A stretch of DNA of 64,000 nt from Parerythrobacter lutipelagi (GCF_005434975.1 NZ_SKCJ01000001.1:1-64000); one strand, 5' to 3'. Positions 1 to 8,235 are shown, counted from the first letter of the stretch. Notes: generated by a model not told the origin, from the sequence alone. Translations and numbers: made by a program.

Positions 1-1
1 A

Positions 2-331
2 CAGCGCTACGGCCTGTTCTATTTCTTCAGCGCCACCTGCGGCCCGTGCGAAGTGATGAGCCCGATCGTCAAAGGTGTTGCCGACCGCTGGCGCATTACG
101 GTGCGCGCGATCTCGACCGATGGCGGTCCTTCGCGACACTTTCCCGACTACCGCGTGGAAACGAACCAGCGCGCCAGGCTCGGTCTTGAAGGCAAGGCCA
201 CCCCGGCGCTCGTGCTTTGGGACAGCGCGACCAAACGCCCGATCCCGATCGGCTACGGCGTGCTCTCTGCCGACGAGCTCCAGGACCGCATCTACCTCCT
301 CACCTCGAAGGAAGCCGGACATGATTACTAG
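2..331 (+). CDS. traF: TraF-like conjugal pilus assembly protein, C-terminal part (5' truncated by window)
   Basis: The reading frame is open from the window edge, so only the last 109 residues are visible. It contains a thioredoxin-fold segment with an intact CGPC active site (FFSATCGPCEVMSP) followed by a typical thioredoxin C-terminal half. In F-like systems TraF is a periplasmic thioredoxin-like protein acting with TraH and TraW in pilus assembly and mating-pair stabilisation. The gene is followed by traH, whose ATG at 321 overlaps the traF stop, consistent with translational coupling. Unlike F-plasmid TraF, which lacks the CxxC pair, this protein keeps it, as many ICE homologues do (family knowledge). 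A TrbB-like disulfide isomerase is the alternative. Confidence 0.8.
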   Translation, partial: QRYGLFYFFSATCGPCEVMSPIVKGVADRWRITVRAISTDGGPSRHFPDYRVETNQRARLGLEGKATPALVLWDSATKRPIPIGYGVLSADELQDRIYLLTSKEAGHDY

Positions 332-1757
332 TATTCGCAACGCGGCGCTGACCCTCGCCGCCGCCAGCATGGTTGCGTCCCCGGTTGCCGCTAACGTCGG
401 CGACAGCATGGATCGCTTCATGGACGACATGGGCGCGGCGGCGAACGTGACCGGCCCGACTGCCTTCGAAGGCCAATCGGCAGGCTATTACAGCCTCGGC
501 AATGTCTGGACGCGCTTCCCACAGAAGACGACCAATGTGGCCAATCTCCAGCTGCCCCGCGCCCGCGCGGGCTGCGGCGGCATCGACATCTTCGCCGGGT
601 CCTTTTCCTTCATCAACGCAAGCGAGATGGTCGCGCTGCTCAAAGCCGTGGCGAACAACGCGGTCGGGTTCGCCTTCAGTCTCGCGATCGATACCGTTTG
701 CCCCGAGTGCAACAAAATCATGCAGGAGTTTTCGCAAAAGGCTCAGCTCATGAACAATCTCTCGATCAACTCCTGCGAGATGGCGCAGGGGCTGGTCGGA
801 GGCCTCTGGCCCAAGGGCGATCTCGCCGACAAGGCGATCTGCGAAGCGATCGGTAACTCCGAAGGAATCTTCACCGATTATGCCGCAGCGAAGCACGGCT
901 GTGGCACACGCGGCCAGCGCGCCTCGACCAACGAAGGCGCCGGCGCCGATTACGCCGACATCAATCCAGGCGTGGCGCGCAACTACACCTGGCACGTCCT
1001 GAAGAAGAGCGCCTTCTTCAATCCCGGCGGGACATTCGACCGCGAGCTTGCCGAATACGCCATGACGCTCATCGGCACGGTGATCTACGTGCCGCCCAGG
1101 GACGACGAGGCAGGCAAGTTCGTGCCTTTCGCAGGCGATGCCTCCTCGACGCTGGTGAGCGCGCTGCTCGACGGGACGCAGGGCCAGACCGTGCGCGTGT
1201 TCCGCTGCGACGAGACCGATCTCTGCCTCAATCCGACATTCGAGCAGATGAGTCTTTCAAACGCCAAGGCGATCCGCCCTCGCGTCGCACTCCTCATCGG
1301 CAATATGGTCGATGCGATCCGCGCCGACACCGCGATCGGAAACGCAGAGAAGGAATTGCTGCAGGTCGCCTCGGTCCCCTTGTACAAGATCCTTACCGTC
1401 CAGGCCGCCTATGGGCGCGGAATGCCGACTGACGACCGCGACACGCTCGCCGAGATCGCCAGCATCGACCTGCTCTATGCCATCCTCGACCGGATCGTGT
1501 CGGAAGCCGGGCGCTCGATGGCGAGCTTCATCGCCGCCGACGAAGCCAAGCTCGCGATCTGGCGCGGCCAGGTTGCTGAGGTGCGTTCGGGGCTCGTCCA
1601 GCGACAGGCCACCGGACAGGCCAAGGTCTCCGCTATCATGCAGATCATCGAGAAAACGGCGATGATCGAGAACGCCCTTGCCGCCTCGATGTCGCCCTCG
1701 ATGTCGGCAGCGCTCGACTGGTCGCGCGGGCTCCAGTCGCGCTCGATTATCCCCTGA
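321..1757 (+). CDS. traH: Conjugal transfer protein TraH
   Basis: A 478-residue protein starting at the ATG that overlaps the end of traF; the upstream in-frame extension is shadow sequence. It has an N-terminal signal peptide (hydrophobic LTLAAASMVASPVAA). The TraH hallmarks follow: a GCGGIDIFAGSFSFIN-type segment near residue 90, paired cysteines in DTVCPECNKIMQEF, and LSINSCEMAQGLV. Length is close to F-plasmid TraH. TraH is a periplasmic or outer-membrane component of the F-type mating channel, needed for pilus extension and mating-pair stabilisation together with TraF and TraG, which flank it here. The gap to traG is only 9 nt, so the three genes are probably co-transcribed. Confidence 0.93.
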   Translation: MITSIRNAALTLAAASMVASPVAANVGDSMDRFMDDMGAAANVTGPTAFEGQSAGYYSLGNVWTRFPQKTTNVANLQLPRARAGCGGIDIFAGSFSFINASEMVALLKAVANNAVGFAFSLAIDTVCPECNKIMQEFSQKAQLMNNLSINSCEMAQGLVGGLWPKGDLADKAICEAIGNSEGIFTDYAAAKHGCGTRGQRASTNEGAGADYADINPGVARNYTWHVLKKSAFFNPGGTFDRELAEYAMTLIGTVIYVPPRDDEAGKFVPFAGDASSTLVSALLDGTQGQTVRVFRCDETDLCLNPTFEQMSLSNAKAIRPRVALLIGNMVDAIRADTAIGNAEKELLQVASVPLYKILTVQAAYGRGMPTDDRDTLAEIASIDLLYAILDRIVSEAGRSMASFIAADEAKLAIWRGQVAEVRSGLVQRQATGQAKVSAIMQIIEKTAMIENALAASMSPSMSAALDWSRGLQSRSIIP

Positions 1758-1766
1758 GGCCGCGAC

Positions 1767-4469
1767 ATGGTCGAGATCTTCACAACCGGCGGCGGCGAAT
1801 ACATCGTCAATGTCTTGAACGCCGTCGCCGCGTGGACCGGGGCCGGTGGCTACAAGAGCCTGATCCAGGTGGCGCTGGTCATGGGCATGGCGCTTGCGGT
1901 CATTGTCGTCGCGTTCAACCAGGACTGGCGCGCCTGGCTCAACTGGTTCCTCGGCGCGACACTCATCTACATGTGCCTGATGGTGCCGCGCATGGATGTG
2001 CAGGTCACCGACCGTGTCAATCCGAGCCTCGCTCCGGCGACAGTCGCCAATGTCCCGCTCGGGCTCGCGCTCATGGCAAGCTTCACCAGTCAGGCAGGCG
2101 ACTACCTTACCCGCTCCGCCGAGCTCGTCTTCGGCCTCCCCGACGATCTCAACTACTCGAAGAACGGCATGATTTATGGCGCGCGCCTGCTCGAAGCGAC
2201 ACGGTCCCTGCGCATTGCCGATCCCGAGTTTGCCGCCAATTTCGACGAGCATGTGCGGCAATGCGTGTTCTACGACCTGCTCCTCGGCCGCTACTCGATG
2301 AAGGAACTGTCCGAAAGCAACGATATCTGGGCGACCATTGCGCCTGGCAGTGCCGCGCGGGCACAGCGCTTCCTCACCCGGCAGGCGGACGATAGCGTCA
2401 CGGCCACGATCATCACCTGCCGCGAAGCATACACTGCGCTCTCCAACCAGTGGGCCGGGCTTATTGATGAGATGACACGGGTCGCCGGGCGCCAGCTCTA
2501 CCCCCGGCAGACCGAGGCGCTCGCGAAGGCCAAGCTCATCGCAGACCTGCCGATTGCCTATCAATACCTCACCGGCGTCTCGAAGGATGCAAGCAGCATC
2601 TTCCGCCAGGTTCTGACCATCAACGCCATGAACCAGGCGATGCATGGCTTCGCCGGAGCTAGCGGTGCATCGAGCGTCGATGTGTTCGCGCAGACCCGCG
2701 CCGACATCCAAACCGAACGGACCTATTCCTCGATCGCGCACAACGCGATGAAATGGGTCCCGATCCTCAATGTCGTCCTGACGGTCGTATTCTACGCGCT
2801 TTTTCCGGTGCTCTTCCCACTGTTCCTGATGCCCAAGACCGGACCGATCGCTCTCAGAGGATACGTCACGGGCTTCTTCTATCTGGCAGCTTGGGGGCCG
2901 CTGTTCGTCATCCTGCACATGATCCTGATGCTCAAGGGCGCGAGCGATGTGGCGGCAGCGGGCGGCGCGACCGGTCTCAGCCTCGCGACCTTCTCCGGCA
3001 TGACCGACGTCAACAACGATATCGGGATCCTGGCCGGCTACCTCGTCGCATCGATACCGTTCCTTGCAGGCGGCGTCGCCAGGGGCGCGCTCGCAATATC
3101 GGGCCAGGCAACCAGCTACCTCAATCCGAGCCAGAACGCGGCAGAAGAGGCGGCGCGCGAAGCGAGCACCGGCAATATTTCGCTCGGCAATTCCAGCCTT
3201 GAGAACTCGAACGTGTTTTCGCGCCAGTTTGCGCAAGCCAGCCTTGCTCCCAACATTGGCTACGGCGCCGCGCAGACGCGAACGACGGGCGAAAACGGCA
3301 CCCAAACCACCGGCTTCCCGCAGGCCGAGTTCGCGACTGTGCCGACCTCGAGCTATCCGTTCACACCAACGCTAGGGCAGGACTTCTCGAGCCGGCTTGC
3401 GACCATGGCGAGCCAGAGCCGCGGCCAGAGCGAGACATTCTCGAACCTTGCCCAGCAATCGACGAGCTCGGCTGTCACCCGCTTCAGCGAGTTGCGCGAT
3501 GCCTACACCCGCTCGCGCTCGAACGAGAGCGTCAGTGGCACGTCAACGAGCGACAGCATCGGCAGCGCCTTCAGCGAAGTCGACAACGCCTCGAAAACAC
3601 TCCAGCAGCAGTTCGGGCTGTCGCGCCGCGCGGCCGACGACATTACTGTGTCCTGGTTCCTGAACGGGGATGCCGGTCTCGGGGTCAAAGGAGAACGAGG
3701 CTCGATCAAGGGCACCCTCGGGTTAAAGGGTGGTCGGAACCAGACCTGGACTGACAGTGATATCGGGATCGCCTCCGAGGATCGCTCGCGCATCATGGGC
3801 GCGCTGAGCCAGATCTCGGACAGTCGCAGCTGGTCGAGCACGCGCGAAGGCTTCCTGCGTGAAACGAGTTCGAGTTCGGAGGCGCTGGTGTCAAGCAGCT
3901 CGGCCGGGATCACCACGTCGATCACCGAAGCGCAGAGCTACACCCGCGAAGCGCGCCGAGCCGAGGAGATCGCCAGCCGCCTCGAAAACCAGGCAAGCTG
4001 GTACGAAAGTGCCAATGCCGCAGGCACGCTCAACCTCAGCCAGGCCTATCGCGAATGGGGCATGGCGGAGATCGATGGTAACCGCGACTACTATGGGCCG
4101 GTGCGCTTCGACGACATCGATTTCCAGATGAGTGCGCGGGGCCAGAAACTCCAGGCGCGGTTCGTCGAAAGCTATGCGAACCAGCTCAATGCCGAGATCG
4201 CGGATGACCTGGCTCTGCCGCCCTTTGCGTCCGTCGCTCGACCCGCTGTGAGCAGCGCAGATGGCGTGCGGGGATCGGTACGGCTTGGCGGGGTACCAGG
4301 GAGCCTTGGCGCCCCCTCAAGCGAGCGTGAAGACATCGCCCGGAATGTAGGTCGGGTCCAACAACAAGGGGACCGGCGGATCGGGACCGTCAAAGGATAC
4401 CTCGATGGCAAGACTCGCGATGCCAAGGGAGCCTCGGCTGAGGCGGCCGACGATGTGAAGGAATGGTAG
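1767..4469 (+). CDS. traG: Conjugal transfer mating-pair stabilisation protein TraG
   Basis: A 900-residue protein similar in length to F-plasmid TraG. The N-terminal half carries several hydrophobic membrane segments (about residues 25-75, 330-390 and 410-440) and matches the TraG N-terminal domain needed for pilus assembly and mating-pair stabilisation. The C-terminal half is long, soluble and rich in Ser, Thr, Gln and Ala, low in hydrophobic residues. That agrees with the periplasmic portion which in F takes part in entry exclusion with TraS. It is the last plus-strand gene of the traF-traH-traG run. Its stop lies one base from the stop of a convergent small gene. Confidence 0.92.
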   Translation: MVEIFTTGGGEYIVNVLNAVAAWTGAGGYKSLIQVALVMGMALAVIVVAFNQDWRAWLNWFLGATLIYMCLMVPRMDVQVTDRVNPSLAPATVANVPLGLALMASFTSQAGDYLTRSAELVFGLPDDLNYSKNGMIYGARLLEATRSLRIADPEFAANFDEHVRQCVFYDLLLGRYSMKELSESNDIWATIAPGSAARAQRFLTRQADDSVTATIITCREAYTALSNQWAGLIDEMTRVAGRQLYPRQTEALAKAKLIADLPIAYQYLTGVSKDASSIFRQVLTINAMNQAMHGFAGASGASSVDVFAQTRADIQTERTYSSIAHNAMKWVPILNVVLTVVFYALFPVLFPLFLMPKTGPIALRGYVTGFFYLAAWGPLFVILHMILMLKGASDVAAAGGATGLSLATFSGMTDVNNDIGILAGYLVASIPFLAGGVARGALAISGQATSYLNPSQNAAEEAAREASTGNISLGNSSLENSNVFSRQFAQASLAPNIGYGAAQTRTTGENGTQTTGFPQAEFATVPTSSYPFTPTLGQDFSSRLATMASQSRGQSETFSNLAQQSTSSAVTRFSELRDAYTRSRSNESVSGTSTSDSIGSAFSEVDNASKTLQQQFGLSRRAADDITVSWFLNGDAGLGVKGERGSIKGTLGLKGGRNQTWTDSDIGIASEDRSRIMGALSQISDSRSWSSTREGFLRETSSSSEALVSSSSAGITTSITEAQSYTREARRAEEIASRLENQASWYESANAAGTLNLSQAYREWGMAEIDGNRDYYGPVRFDDIDFQMSARGQKLQARFVESYANQLNAEIADDLALPPFASVARPAVSSADGVRGSVRLGGVPGSLGAPSSEREDIARNVGRVQQQGDRRIGTVKGYLDGKTRDAKGASAEAADDVKEW

Positions 4470-4470
4470 C

Positions 4471-4680
4471 TCAGATCAGCCCGTCGTAGATGATCACATA
4501 GATCAAAAAGGCGAGGAACAGGACCCCGAACAGGATCAATCCAAGCTTGCCCCACGGGTCAGCCCAGGTCTTTTTCCAGGTGTAGGAAGTGAGACGGTTC
4601 TCGGCGATGGCCCGATCTACTTCGCGGAAGCCCTCCCAGCCCTCCTTGCCGCCCGGGGGTGTGTCGTCTGGATCGTTCAT
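4471..4680 (-). CDS. Small single-pass membrane protein, unknown function
   Basis: 69 residues. The N-terminal part is acidic and soluble (MNDPDDTPPGGKEGWEGF), followed by one hydrophobic C-terminal helix (LGLILFGVLFLAFLIYVIIY). It is convergent with traG, with stops almost touching. The position next to traG would suit a surface or entry exclusion factor or a channel accessory protein, but no family is recognised and this is speculation. The ribosome-binding site AAGGAG lies within a short stem (4689-4695 pairing with 4700-4707, one bulge). Confidence 0.7.
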   Translation of the reverse strand: MNDPDDTPPGGKEGWEGFREVDRAIAENRLTSYTWKKTWADPWGKLGLILFGVLFLAFLIYVIIYDGLI

Positions 4681-4688
4681 CGCTCATT

Positions 4689-4707
4689 CTCCTTCACAAG
4701 AAGGGAG
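4689..4707 (-). promoter_or_regulatory. Hairpin covering the ribosome-binding site of the 4471-4680 gene
   Basis: On the plus strand CTCCTTC (4689-4695) is followed by ACAA and GAAGGGAG (4700-4707), pairing with one bulged G. On the transcript the 3' arm is the Shine-Dalgarno AAGGAG, about 9 nt from the ATG. It resembles in principle, not in sequence, the leaders of other minus-strand element genes. Confidence 0.35.
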
Positions 4708-4818
4708 CCGCCCTCTCCTCTTCTCAGCCCCATCTTGTTGCTGAGAAAATAGCCGAAAATCATCGGAAAAGCGAGCACGGTATCTTGGCTTGCAGGCCCG
4801 AAAATGAAAGGAGTTGGC

Positions 4819-5343
4819 ATGGCAGGAAGATCACCTCAGAATAATGTCTTCGATTTTCACGCAGGAGTTCTCCGACAGAAGCAAGGCAAACGGCGCGGCC
4901 TTGCGCTGCTTGTTGCCGGAGGCTTACTCGTTGGCATTCTGGGCGGCATTCTTGGCATCTACTGGCCTTTTGGTTCGGCGATCGCTGAGGCACGAACCAA
5001 GCACAGCTTTGCCGTTTGCGGCATGGTCAGACGCACTTGTGTCATCGATGGCGACACGATCTGGCTCGAAGGCGTGAAGATCAGGATCGCGGATATCGAC
5101 ACGCCTGAAATTTCGCAGCCAAGATGCGATATCGAATACGATCTCGGCATAAGGGCACGCGACAGGTTGGTGGTTCTGCTCAATCAGGGAGAGTTCTCCG
5201 CCGTTCCAATCGGTAATCGAGACGAAGACCAGTACGGTCGTAAGCTCCGTGTCCTGATGCGCGATGGCCGCTCGATCGGCGACCAATTGGTCGCGGAAGG
5301 ACTAGCACGAACCTGGTCCGGACGCAGGGAGCCATGGTGCTGA
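4819..5343 (+). CDS. Membrane-anchored thermonuclease-family (SNase-like) protein
   Basis: 174 residues from ATG 4819, chosen because AAAGGAG at 4807-4813 is ideally spaced; an in-frame ATG at 4804 would overlap that site. After a short cytoplasmic N-terminus a hydrophobic segment (LALLVAGGLLVGILGGILGI) is followed by an SNase-like domain. The domain contains VIDGDTIWLEG, VKIRIADIDTPE and YGRKLRVLM, which match the calcium-binding and arginine positions of staphylococcal nuclease. The family hydrolyses DNA and RNA; a periplasmic or surface location is inferred. Such nucleases are common in alphaproteobacterial conjugative elements, with an unproven role. A 46-codon gene overlaps its end. Confidence 0.85.
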   Translation: MAGRSPQNNVFDFHAGVLRQKQGKRRGLALLVAGGLLVGILGGILGIYWPFGSAIAEARTKHSFAVCGMVRRTCVIDGDTIWLEGVKIRIADIDTPEISQPRCDIEYDLGIRARDRLVVLLNQGEFSAVPIGNRDEDQYGRKLRVLMRDGRSIGDQLVAEGLARTWSGRREPWC

Positions 5344-5474
5344 TGCGCATCTGGCCGGACAGTGACGATCCCTTGCCGGGCAACGAGCGGGAATGGAAAT
5401 TGAAGCTCGAAGCATGGCTGCTGGGTATTCCGATTGTCCTTATGCTCATCGCAGGCATCGGGTCACTCTTCTGA
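5334..5474 (+). CDS. 46-residue putative membrane peptide
   Basis: ATG 5334 to TGA 5472-5474. The N-terminus is charged and polar (MVLMRIWPDSDDPLPG) and is followed by one hydrophobic helix (WLLGIPIVLMLIAGIGSLF) ending at the C-terminus. It overlaps the thermonuclease gene by 10 nt, and its stop overlaps the ATG of the next gene (ATGA), the pattern of a translationally coupled operon. No family recognised. Coding is inferred from the clean hydrophobic segment and the coupling at both ends. Confidence 0.55.
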   Translation: MVLMRIWPDSDDPLPGNEREWKLKLEAWLLGIPIVLMLIAGIGSLF

Positions 5475-5665
5475 TGCTCACCCGTGATCAGGAGCTTTGG
5501 GGCATGGCGCTGTGGGTGGATAAGCACCATGGCGACGCCGGAGGTGAATTCATTGCGTCGAAGATCGATCAGCTATACCAGGCCGGCGAGCAGGACGGGG
5601 CAAGACTTTGGCAGAATGTTGCCCGTCGCTATGAGCAACTTGTCGAGCGCAGGACCTATTCCTGA
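5474..5665 (+). CDS. Small DUF6961-like protein
   Basis: 63 residues starting at the ATG that overlaps the preceding stop; the longer upstream extension of this frame covers the membrane-peptide gene and is rejected. The sequence begins MLTRDQELWGMALWVDKHHG and continues with a helix predicted to be amphipathic (FIASKIDQLYQAGEQDGARLW). It resembles a small sphingomonad protein family remembered as DUF6961, of unknown function, often found beside S24 repressors or in element cargo. Third gene of the thermonuclease operon. It lies antisense to the C-terminal part of the gene at 5550-5858. Confidence 0.6.
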   Translation: MLTRDQELWGMALWVDKHHGDAGGEFIASKIDQLYQAGEQDGARLWQNVARRYEQLVERRTYS

Positions 5666-5858
5666 TAGAACCTTGAGGATCTCTAGCGTCGACTGACTGC
5701 AGATAGGCTTCCAGCCGTTCAAGCGTTCGTCGACGCGGCCTTCGCCCTTGCCTGAGATCGAGTACGAATCGAGGATCGCCAACTGCGCGCCGGCCGAAGC
5801 GCGTTGCCGAAATATGGTGATCTTTCAGATGCTTTTCGATCCGTTCCAGCAAGGTCAT
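5550..5858 (-). CDS. Small conserved-looking protein, possible DNA-binding, unknown function
   Basis: The first 55 residues (starting MTLLERIEKHLKDHHISAT, then FGRRAVGDPRFVLDL and a basic RQGRRPRRRTLERLEAYL) have the look of a short helix-turn-helix protein common in sphingomonads. That family is usually only about 60-70 residues long. Here the frame runs on to 102 residues, and the extra C-terminal part is low in structure and overlaps the opposite-strand gene 5474-5665 by 116 nt. The authentic stop may have been lost by a frameshift. It is divergent from the S24 repressor gene and shares its control region. Confidence 0.5.
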   Translation of the reverse strand: MTLLERIEKHLKDHHISATRFGRRAVGDPRFVLDLRQGRRPRRRTLERLEAYLQSVDARDPQGSIRNRSCARQVAHSDGQHSAKVLPRPARRPGIADRSSTQ

Positions 5859-5890
5859 AACCCTTTCGCTCCGACTCGCAAATCCCTTGT

Positions 5891-5905
5891 GTTCTTGTTA
5901 TGTTC
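5891..5905 (+). promoter_or_regulatory. LexA (SOS) box, GTTC-N7-GTTC
   Basis: GTTC (5891-5894), seven bases, GTTC (5902-5905) is the established alphaproteobacterial LexA operator. It sits between the divergent genes at 5858 and 5969. A second copy with a similar A/T-rich spacer lies at 38340-38354. The site suggests DNA-damage control of the repressor; the S24 protein itself could also be the factor that binds it. Confidence 0.6.
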
Positions 5906-5929
5906 TTAGTAGGATCACATCCGCGAGTC

Positions 5930-5943
5930 TAGGAAAATTCCTA
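5930..5943 (+). promoter_or_regulatory. Palindrome TAGGAA-NN-TTCCTA, candidate repressor operator
   Basis: Perfect 6-bp arms separated by AA, centred about 32 bp ahead of the S24 repressor start. The right half extends to TTCCTACA, an element also found ahead of three other element transcription units (22710-22723 on minus, 23807-23814, 38321-38334). Autoregulation by the S24 repressor is the simplest reading. Confidence 0.45.
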
Positions 5944-5968
5944 CAATTGAGATTCGAAGGACAGACAG

Positions 5969-6604
5969 ATGGAACATGTCAGGGAAGAGCTCGACCGGCT
6001 GATCCTCAAGGGCGGATATGGCTACGCCTCGATATCGCGGCTGCTTGGCCGCAACCCTGCCTATGTGCAGCAATTCATCAAGCGCGGTTCACCGCGAAAG
6101 CTCGATGACGAAGACCGAAAGACACTTGCCTGCTTCTTCGGCGTCGATGAGCAAGTGCTCGGCGGTCCCGCCAATCCAGTCAATGATGGTATGGTCGAGA
6201 TCCCCGTTCTCGATGTGGAAGCATCTGCTGGATTCGGCGCGGTAGCTGCCAGTGAGACTGCACACACCCGGTTCGGGTTCGATGAGCGGTGGCTGCGGCA
6301 CCTGACGTCGGCCAAGAGCGCCAGCCTGTCGATCGTCGGCGTAAAGGGTGACTCGATGGAGCCCACGCTCAGCGATGGTGACGAGGTCCTGGTCGACGCG
6401 TCAGACCATGGCTCACGATTGCGCGATGGAATCTACGTTTTGCGCGCTGATGATGCTCTGGTCGTTAAGCGTATTGCTATCAAGCCTGGTGGCCGACAAA
6501 TCACAATCGCCAGCGACAACCCAGCTTATCCAACTTGGCACGACATGGACCGATCTGAGGTGCACGTCGTCGGTCGGGTCATCTGGTTTGGCCGAGCCTT
6601 GTAA
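5969..6604 (+). CDS. S24-family LexA/CI-like repressor
   Basis: 211 residues. A helix-turn-helix-like N-terminus (about residues 12-60, with ASISRLLGRNPAYVQQFIKRG) is followed by an S24 peptidase domain. The catalytic serine is Ser129 in KGDSMEP and the lysine is Lys167 in ALVVKRI, so RecA-stimulated self-cleavage chemistry appears intact; an Ala-Gly-type cleavage site is plausible near residues 87-91. Relatives repress mobile elements until DNA damage. Its control region holds a GTTC-N7-GTTC box and a TAGGAA-NN-TTCCTA palindrome. It is monocistronic, with about 235 nt before the next gene. Probable master regulator of transfer or excision (inference). Confidence 0.88.
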   Translation: MEHVREELDRLILKGGYGYASISRLLGRNPAYVQQFIKRGSPRKLDDEDRKTLACFFGVDEQVLGGPANPVNDGMVEIPVLDVEASAGFGAVAASETAHTRFGFDERWLRHLTSAKSASLSIVGVKGDSMEPTLSDGDEVLVDASDHGSRLRDGIYVLRADDALVVKRIAIKPGGRQITIASDNPAYPTWHDMDRSEVHVVGRVIWFGRAL

Positions 6605-6794
6605 CGGCAGGACTTGGGCCGGAAGCGGAAAGGCAGCTTTTATATCTTTGAGCGGATTAAGCGGACAGCGACTACTGACCGAATCGCAAGCCGGTGCATT
6701 AGAGAATGGTCTGGAGAAACCCCTCTTGGCATAGACTTTTGCCGTCGTTGAAACGCCCCTGCAGGACAGCCAACACGGAGCCGAGAGCCACAAA

Positions 6795-6811
6795 CTAAAT
6801 TGGTTTACTAT
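6795..6811 (+). promoter_or_regulatory. Promoter/operator shared with emrA (MarR-type site)
   Basis: CTAAATTGGTTTACTAT here and CTAAATGCCTTTACTAT on the minus strand at 12412-12396 differ only in the three central bases. Both contain the dyad TAAA-N4-TTTA, and both end in TACTAT, a plausible -10 element. The site lies about 28 nt upstream of ATG 6839, which argues against the TTG at 6800 as a start codon because that codon is inside the element. Confidence 0.6.
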
Positions 6812-6838
6812 TTAGCGCGCCTTTCCTACCATCCGGAG

Positions 6839-7744
6839 ATGGCGAGAGAAACCTTTACGATTGAGGGCGCAGGCGCGATTTCTCTTACAGCCGAGGCTGA
6901 GGGGGATGCCTACGCTAAACCCGTCCTTCTTGCGCACGGCGGCGGGCAGACACGGCGCGCGTGGAGAAGGGTGGTCAGCGAGCTGGCTCAAGCCGGCTTT
7001 CGCGCAATCGCCTTCGACATGCGCGGTCACGGAGACAGCGATTGGTCGCTATGCGGAGCTTATGAAATGCGCGACTTCGCGGCGGATCTGGTCGCTGCAG
7101 CGTCGCGCCTGGACCAGAAGCCAGCGCTGGTTGGCGCTTCACTGGGCGGGCTCGCTGGACTGATTGCCGCAGGGGAGCTTGCTCCAGGTAGCTTTGCTTC
7201 ACTCACATTGGTCGACATTGCCCCGCGCATGGAGCCCAGCGGTGTGATGCGCGTGGTTGGTTTCATGGAAGAGCATGTCGATAGCGGCTTCGCCTCACCA
7301 GAGGAGGCGGCCGACGTGATCGCTCGCTACATACCGCATCGTCCCAAGCGGGGCGCGAGCGATGGTCTGAAAAACTATCTGCGGCAGAAGTCGGATGGGC
7401 GCTTCTATTGGCACTGGGACCCGGTGTTTATCCGTAATATAATGTCAGCCAGACAAGGCGACCCAGACAGCCAAGAACGTCAATCGGCAATGCTGAGCCA
7501 AGCTGCGGCGAATCTCACGCTTCCGCTTCACCTCATCCGAGGCGGCTCTAGCGATCTTGTTTCCGAAGAGGCCGTTTTGCATCTGCGACAACTCGCCCCC
7601 CATGCAGAATACACCGATATTGCCGATGCCACGCACATGGTCGTGGGCGATGCGAACGATGCCTTCTCCGCCGCTATCGTCGATTTCCTACGAACCCATC
7701 ACTCTTGCGATACGGCTCAACCACAGGGGACGAGGGAGCTATGA
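6839..7744 (+). CDS. Alpha/beta-fold hydrolase
   Basis: 301 residues from ATG 6839; the longer TTG start at 6800 falls within the promoter-like element. Fold hallmarks are visible: the oxyanion-hole region LLAHGGGQTRRAW, FDMRGHGDSDW, the nucleophile elbow VGASLGGLAG with the catalytic serine, an acid region near RGGSSDLV, and the catalytic histidine in DATHMVVGD. The substrate cannot be told from sequence; small esters or epoxides are typical. The stop overlaps the ATG of a thioesterase, so the two are coupled. The shared operator implies joint control with the EmrAB pump, possibly modifying a toxic hydrophobic compound that the pump exports. Confidence 0.85.
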   Translation: MARETFTIEGAGAISLTAEAEGDAYAKPVLLAHGGGQTRRAWRRVVSELAQAGFRAIAFDMRGHGDSDWSLCGAYEMRDFAADLVAAASRLDQKPALVGASLGGLAGLIAAGELAPGSFASLTLVDIAPRMEPSGVMRVVGFMEEHVDSGFASPEEAADVIARYIPHRPKRGASDGLKNYLRQKSDGRFYWHWDPVFIRNIMSARQGDPDSQERQSAMLSQAAANLTLPLHLIRGGSSDLVSEEAVLHLRQLAPHAEYTDIADATHMVVGDANDAFSAAIVDFLRTHHSCDTAQPQGTREL

Positions 7745-8235
7745 TCGATCGAGAGCGCTTGCAGGAAATGCTGAATATCGCGCCGTTTCATCGATGGCTT
7801 GGGCTGGAGATTGCAACATGCTCCGACCAGGGAATCGCGATCACCATGCCATGGCGCGAAGAGATCGTGTCGAACCCTATGATTGGGTCGGCGCATGGAG
7901 GGATCCTGGCTTCACTGGTCGACCTCACCGGGCTTTATACTCTGCTTGCCGGGGGCGTCGCGGCGAGAGCGACGGCCGATCTGCATGTCGATTACCACCG
8001 TCCTGCAACCTCAGGACCTCTCACTGCTCACGGACAGATCGTGAAGATCGGGCGACAGATTTCGGTGGCGGAAACCCGGGTTCTCGAGCCCGACGACAAG
8101 TTGGTCGCCAGCGGCAGGGGCGCCTACTTCTCGTCAACCGGATCACTTGATCAGCGCGGCGGGACTATTGATCTCGAACAGGCTCTTGCCACCCAAGGCC
8201 CAGCGACTTCTGCAGCGCGATCCACGCCAGCGTAA
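7741..8235 (+). CDS. PaaI-like hotdog-fold thioesterase
   Basis: 164 residues starting at the ATG overlapping the hydrolase stop (ATGA). It has the single hotdog domain of the PaaI/YdiI family, with N-terminal APFHRWLGLEI, the active-site stretch NPMIGSAHGGILASLVDLTG (His-Gly-Gly and the acidic Asp), and DLHVDYHRPA toward the C-terminus. Family members hydrolyse aromatic or aliphatic acyl-CoA thioesters. The last 71 nt overlap the convergent outer-membrane-factor gene, and the C-terminal tail is low complexity, so the original stop may have been displaced. It belongs to the MarR-controlled cassette. Confidence 0.85.
   Translation: MIDRERLQEMLNIAPFHRWLGLEIATCSDQGIAITMPWREEIVSNPMIGSAHGGILASLVDLTGLYTLLAGGVAARATADLHVDYHRPATSGPLTAHGQIVKIGRQISVAETRVLEPDDKLVASGRGAYFSSTGSLDQRGGTIDLEQALATQGPATSAARSTPA

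Noticed and set aside
1257-3305. Long minus-strand open frame opposite traH/traG (682 codons)
   Set aside because: Composition is rich in Arg, His, Gly and Asp, typical of GC-rich antisense shadow; traH and traG on the other strand show clear family motifs.
6800-6838. TTG start at 6800 for the hydrolase
   Set aside because: The codon lies inside the CTAAAT-N3-TTTACTAT promoter/operator shared with emrA; ATG 6839 fits the fold's usual start.
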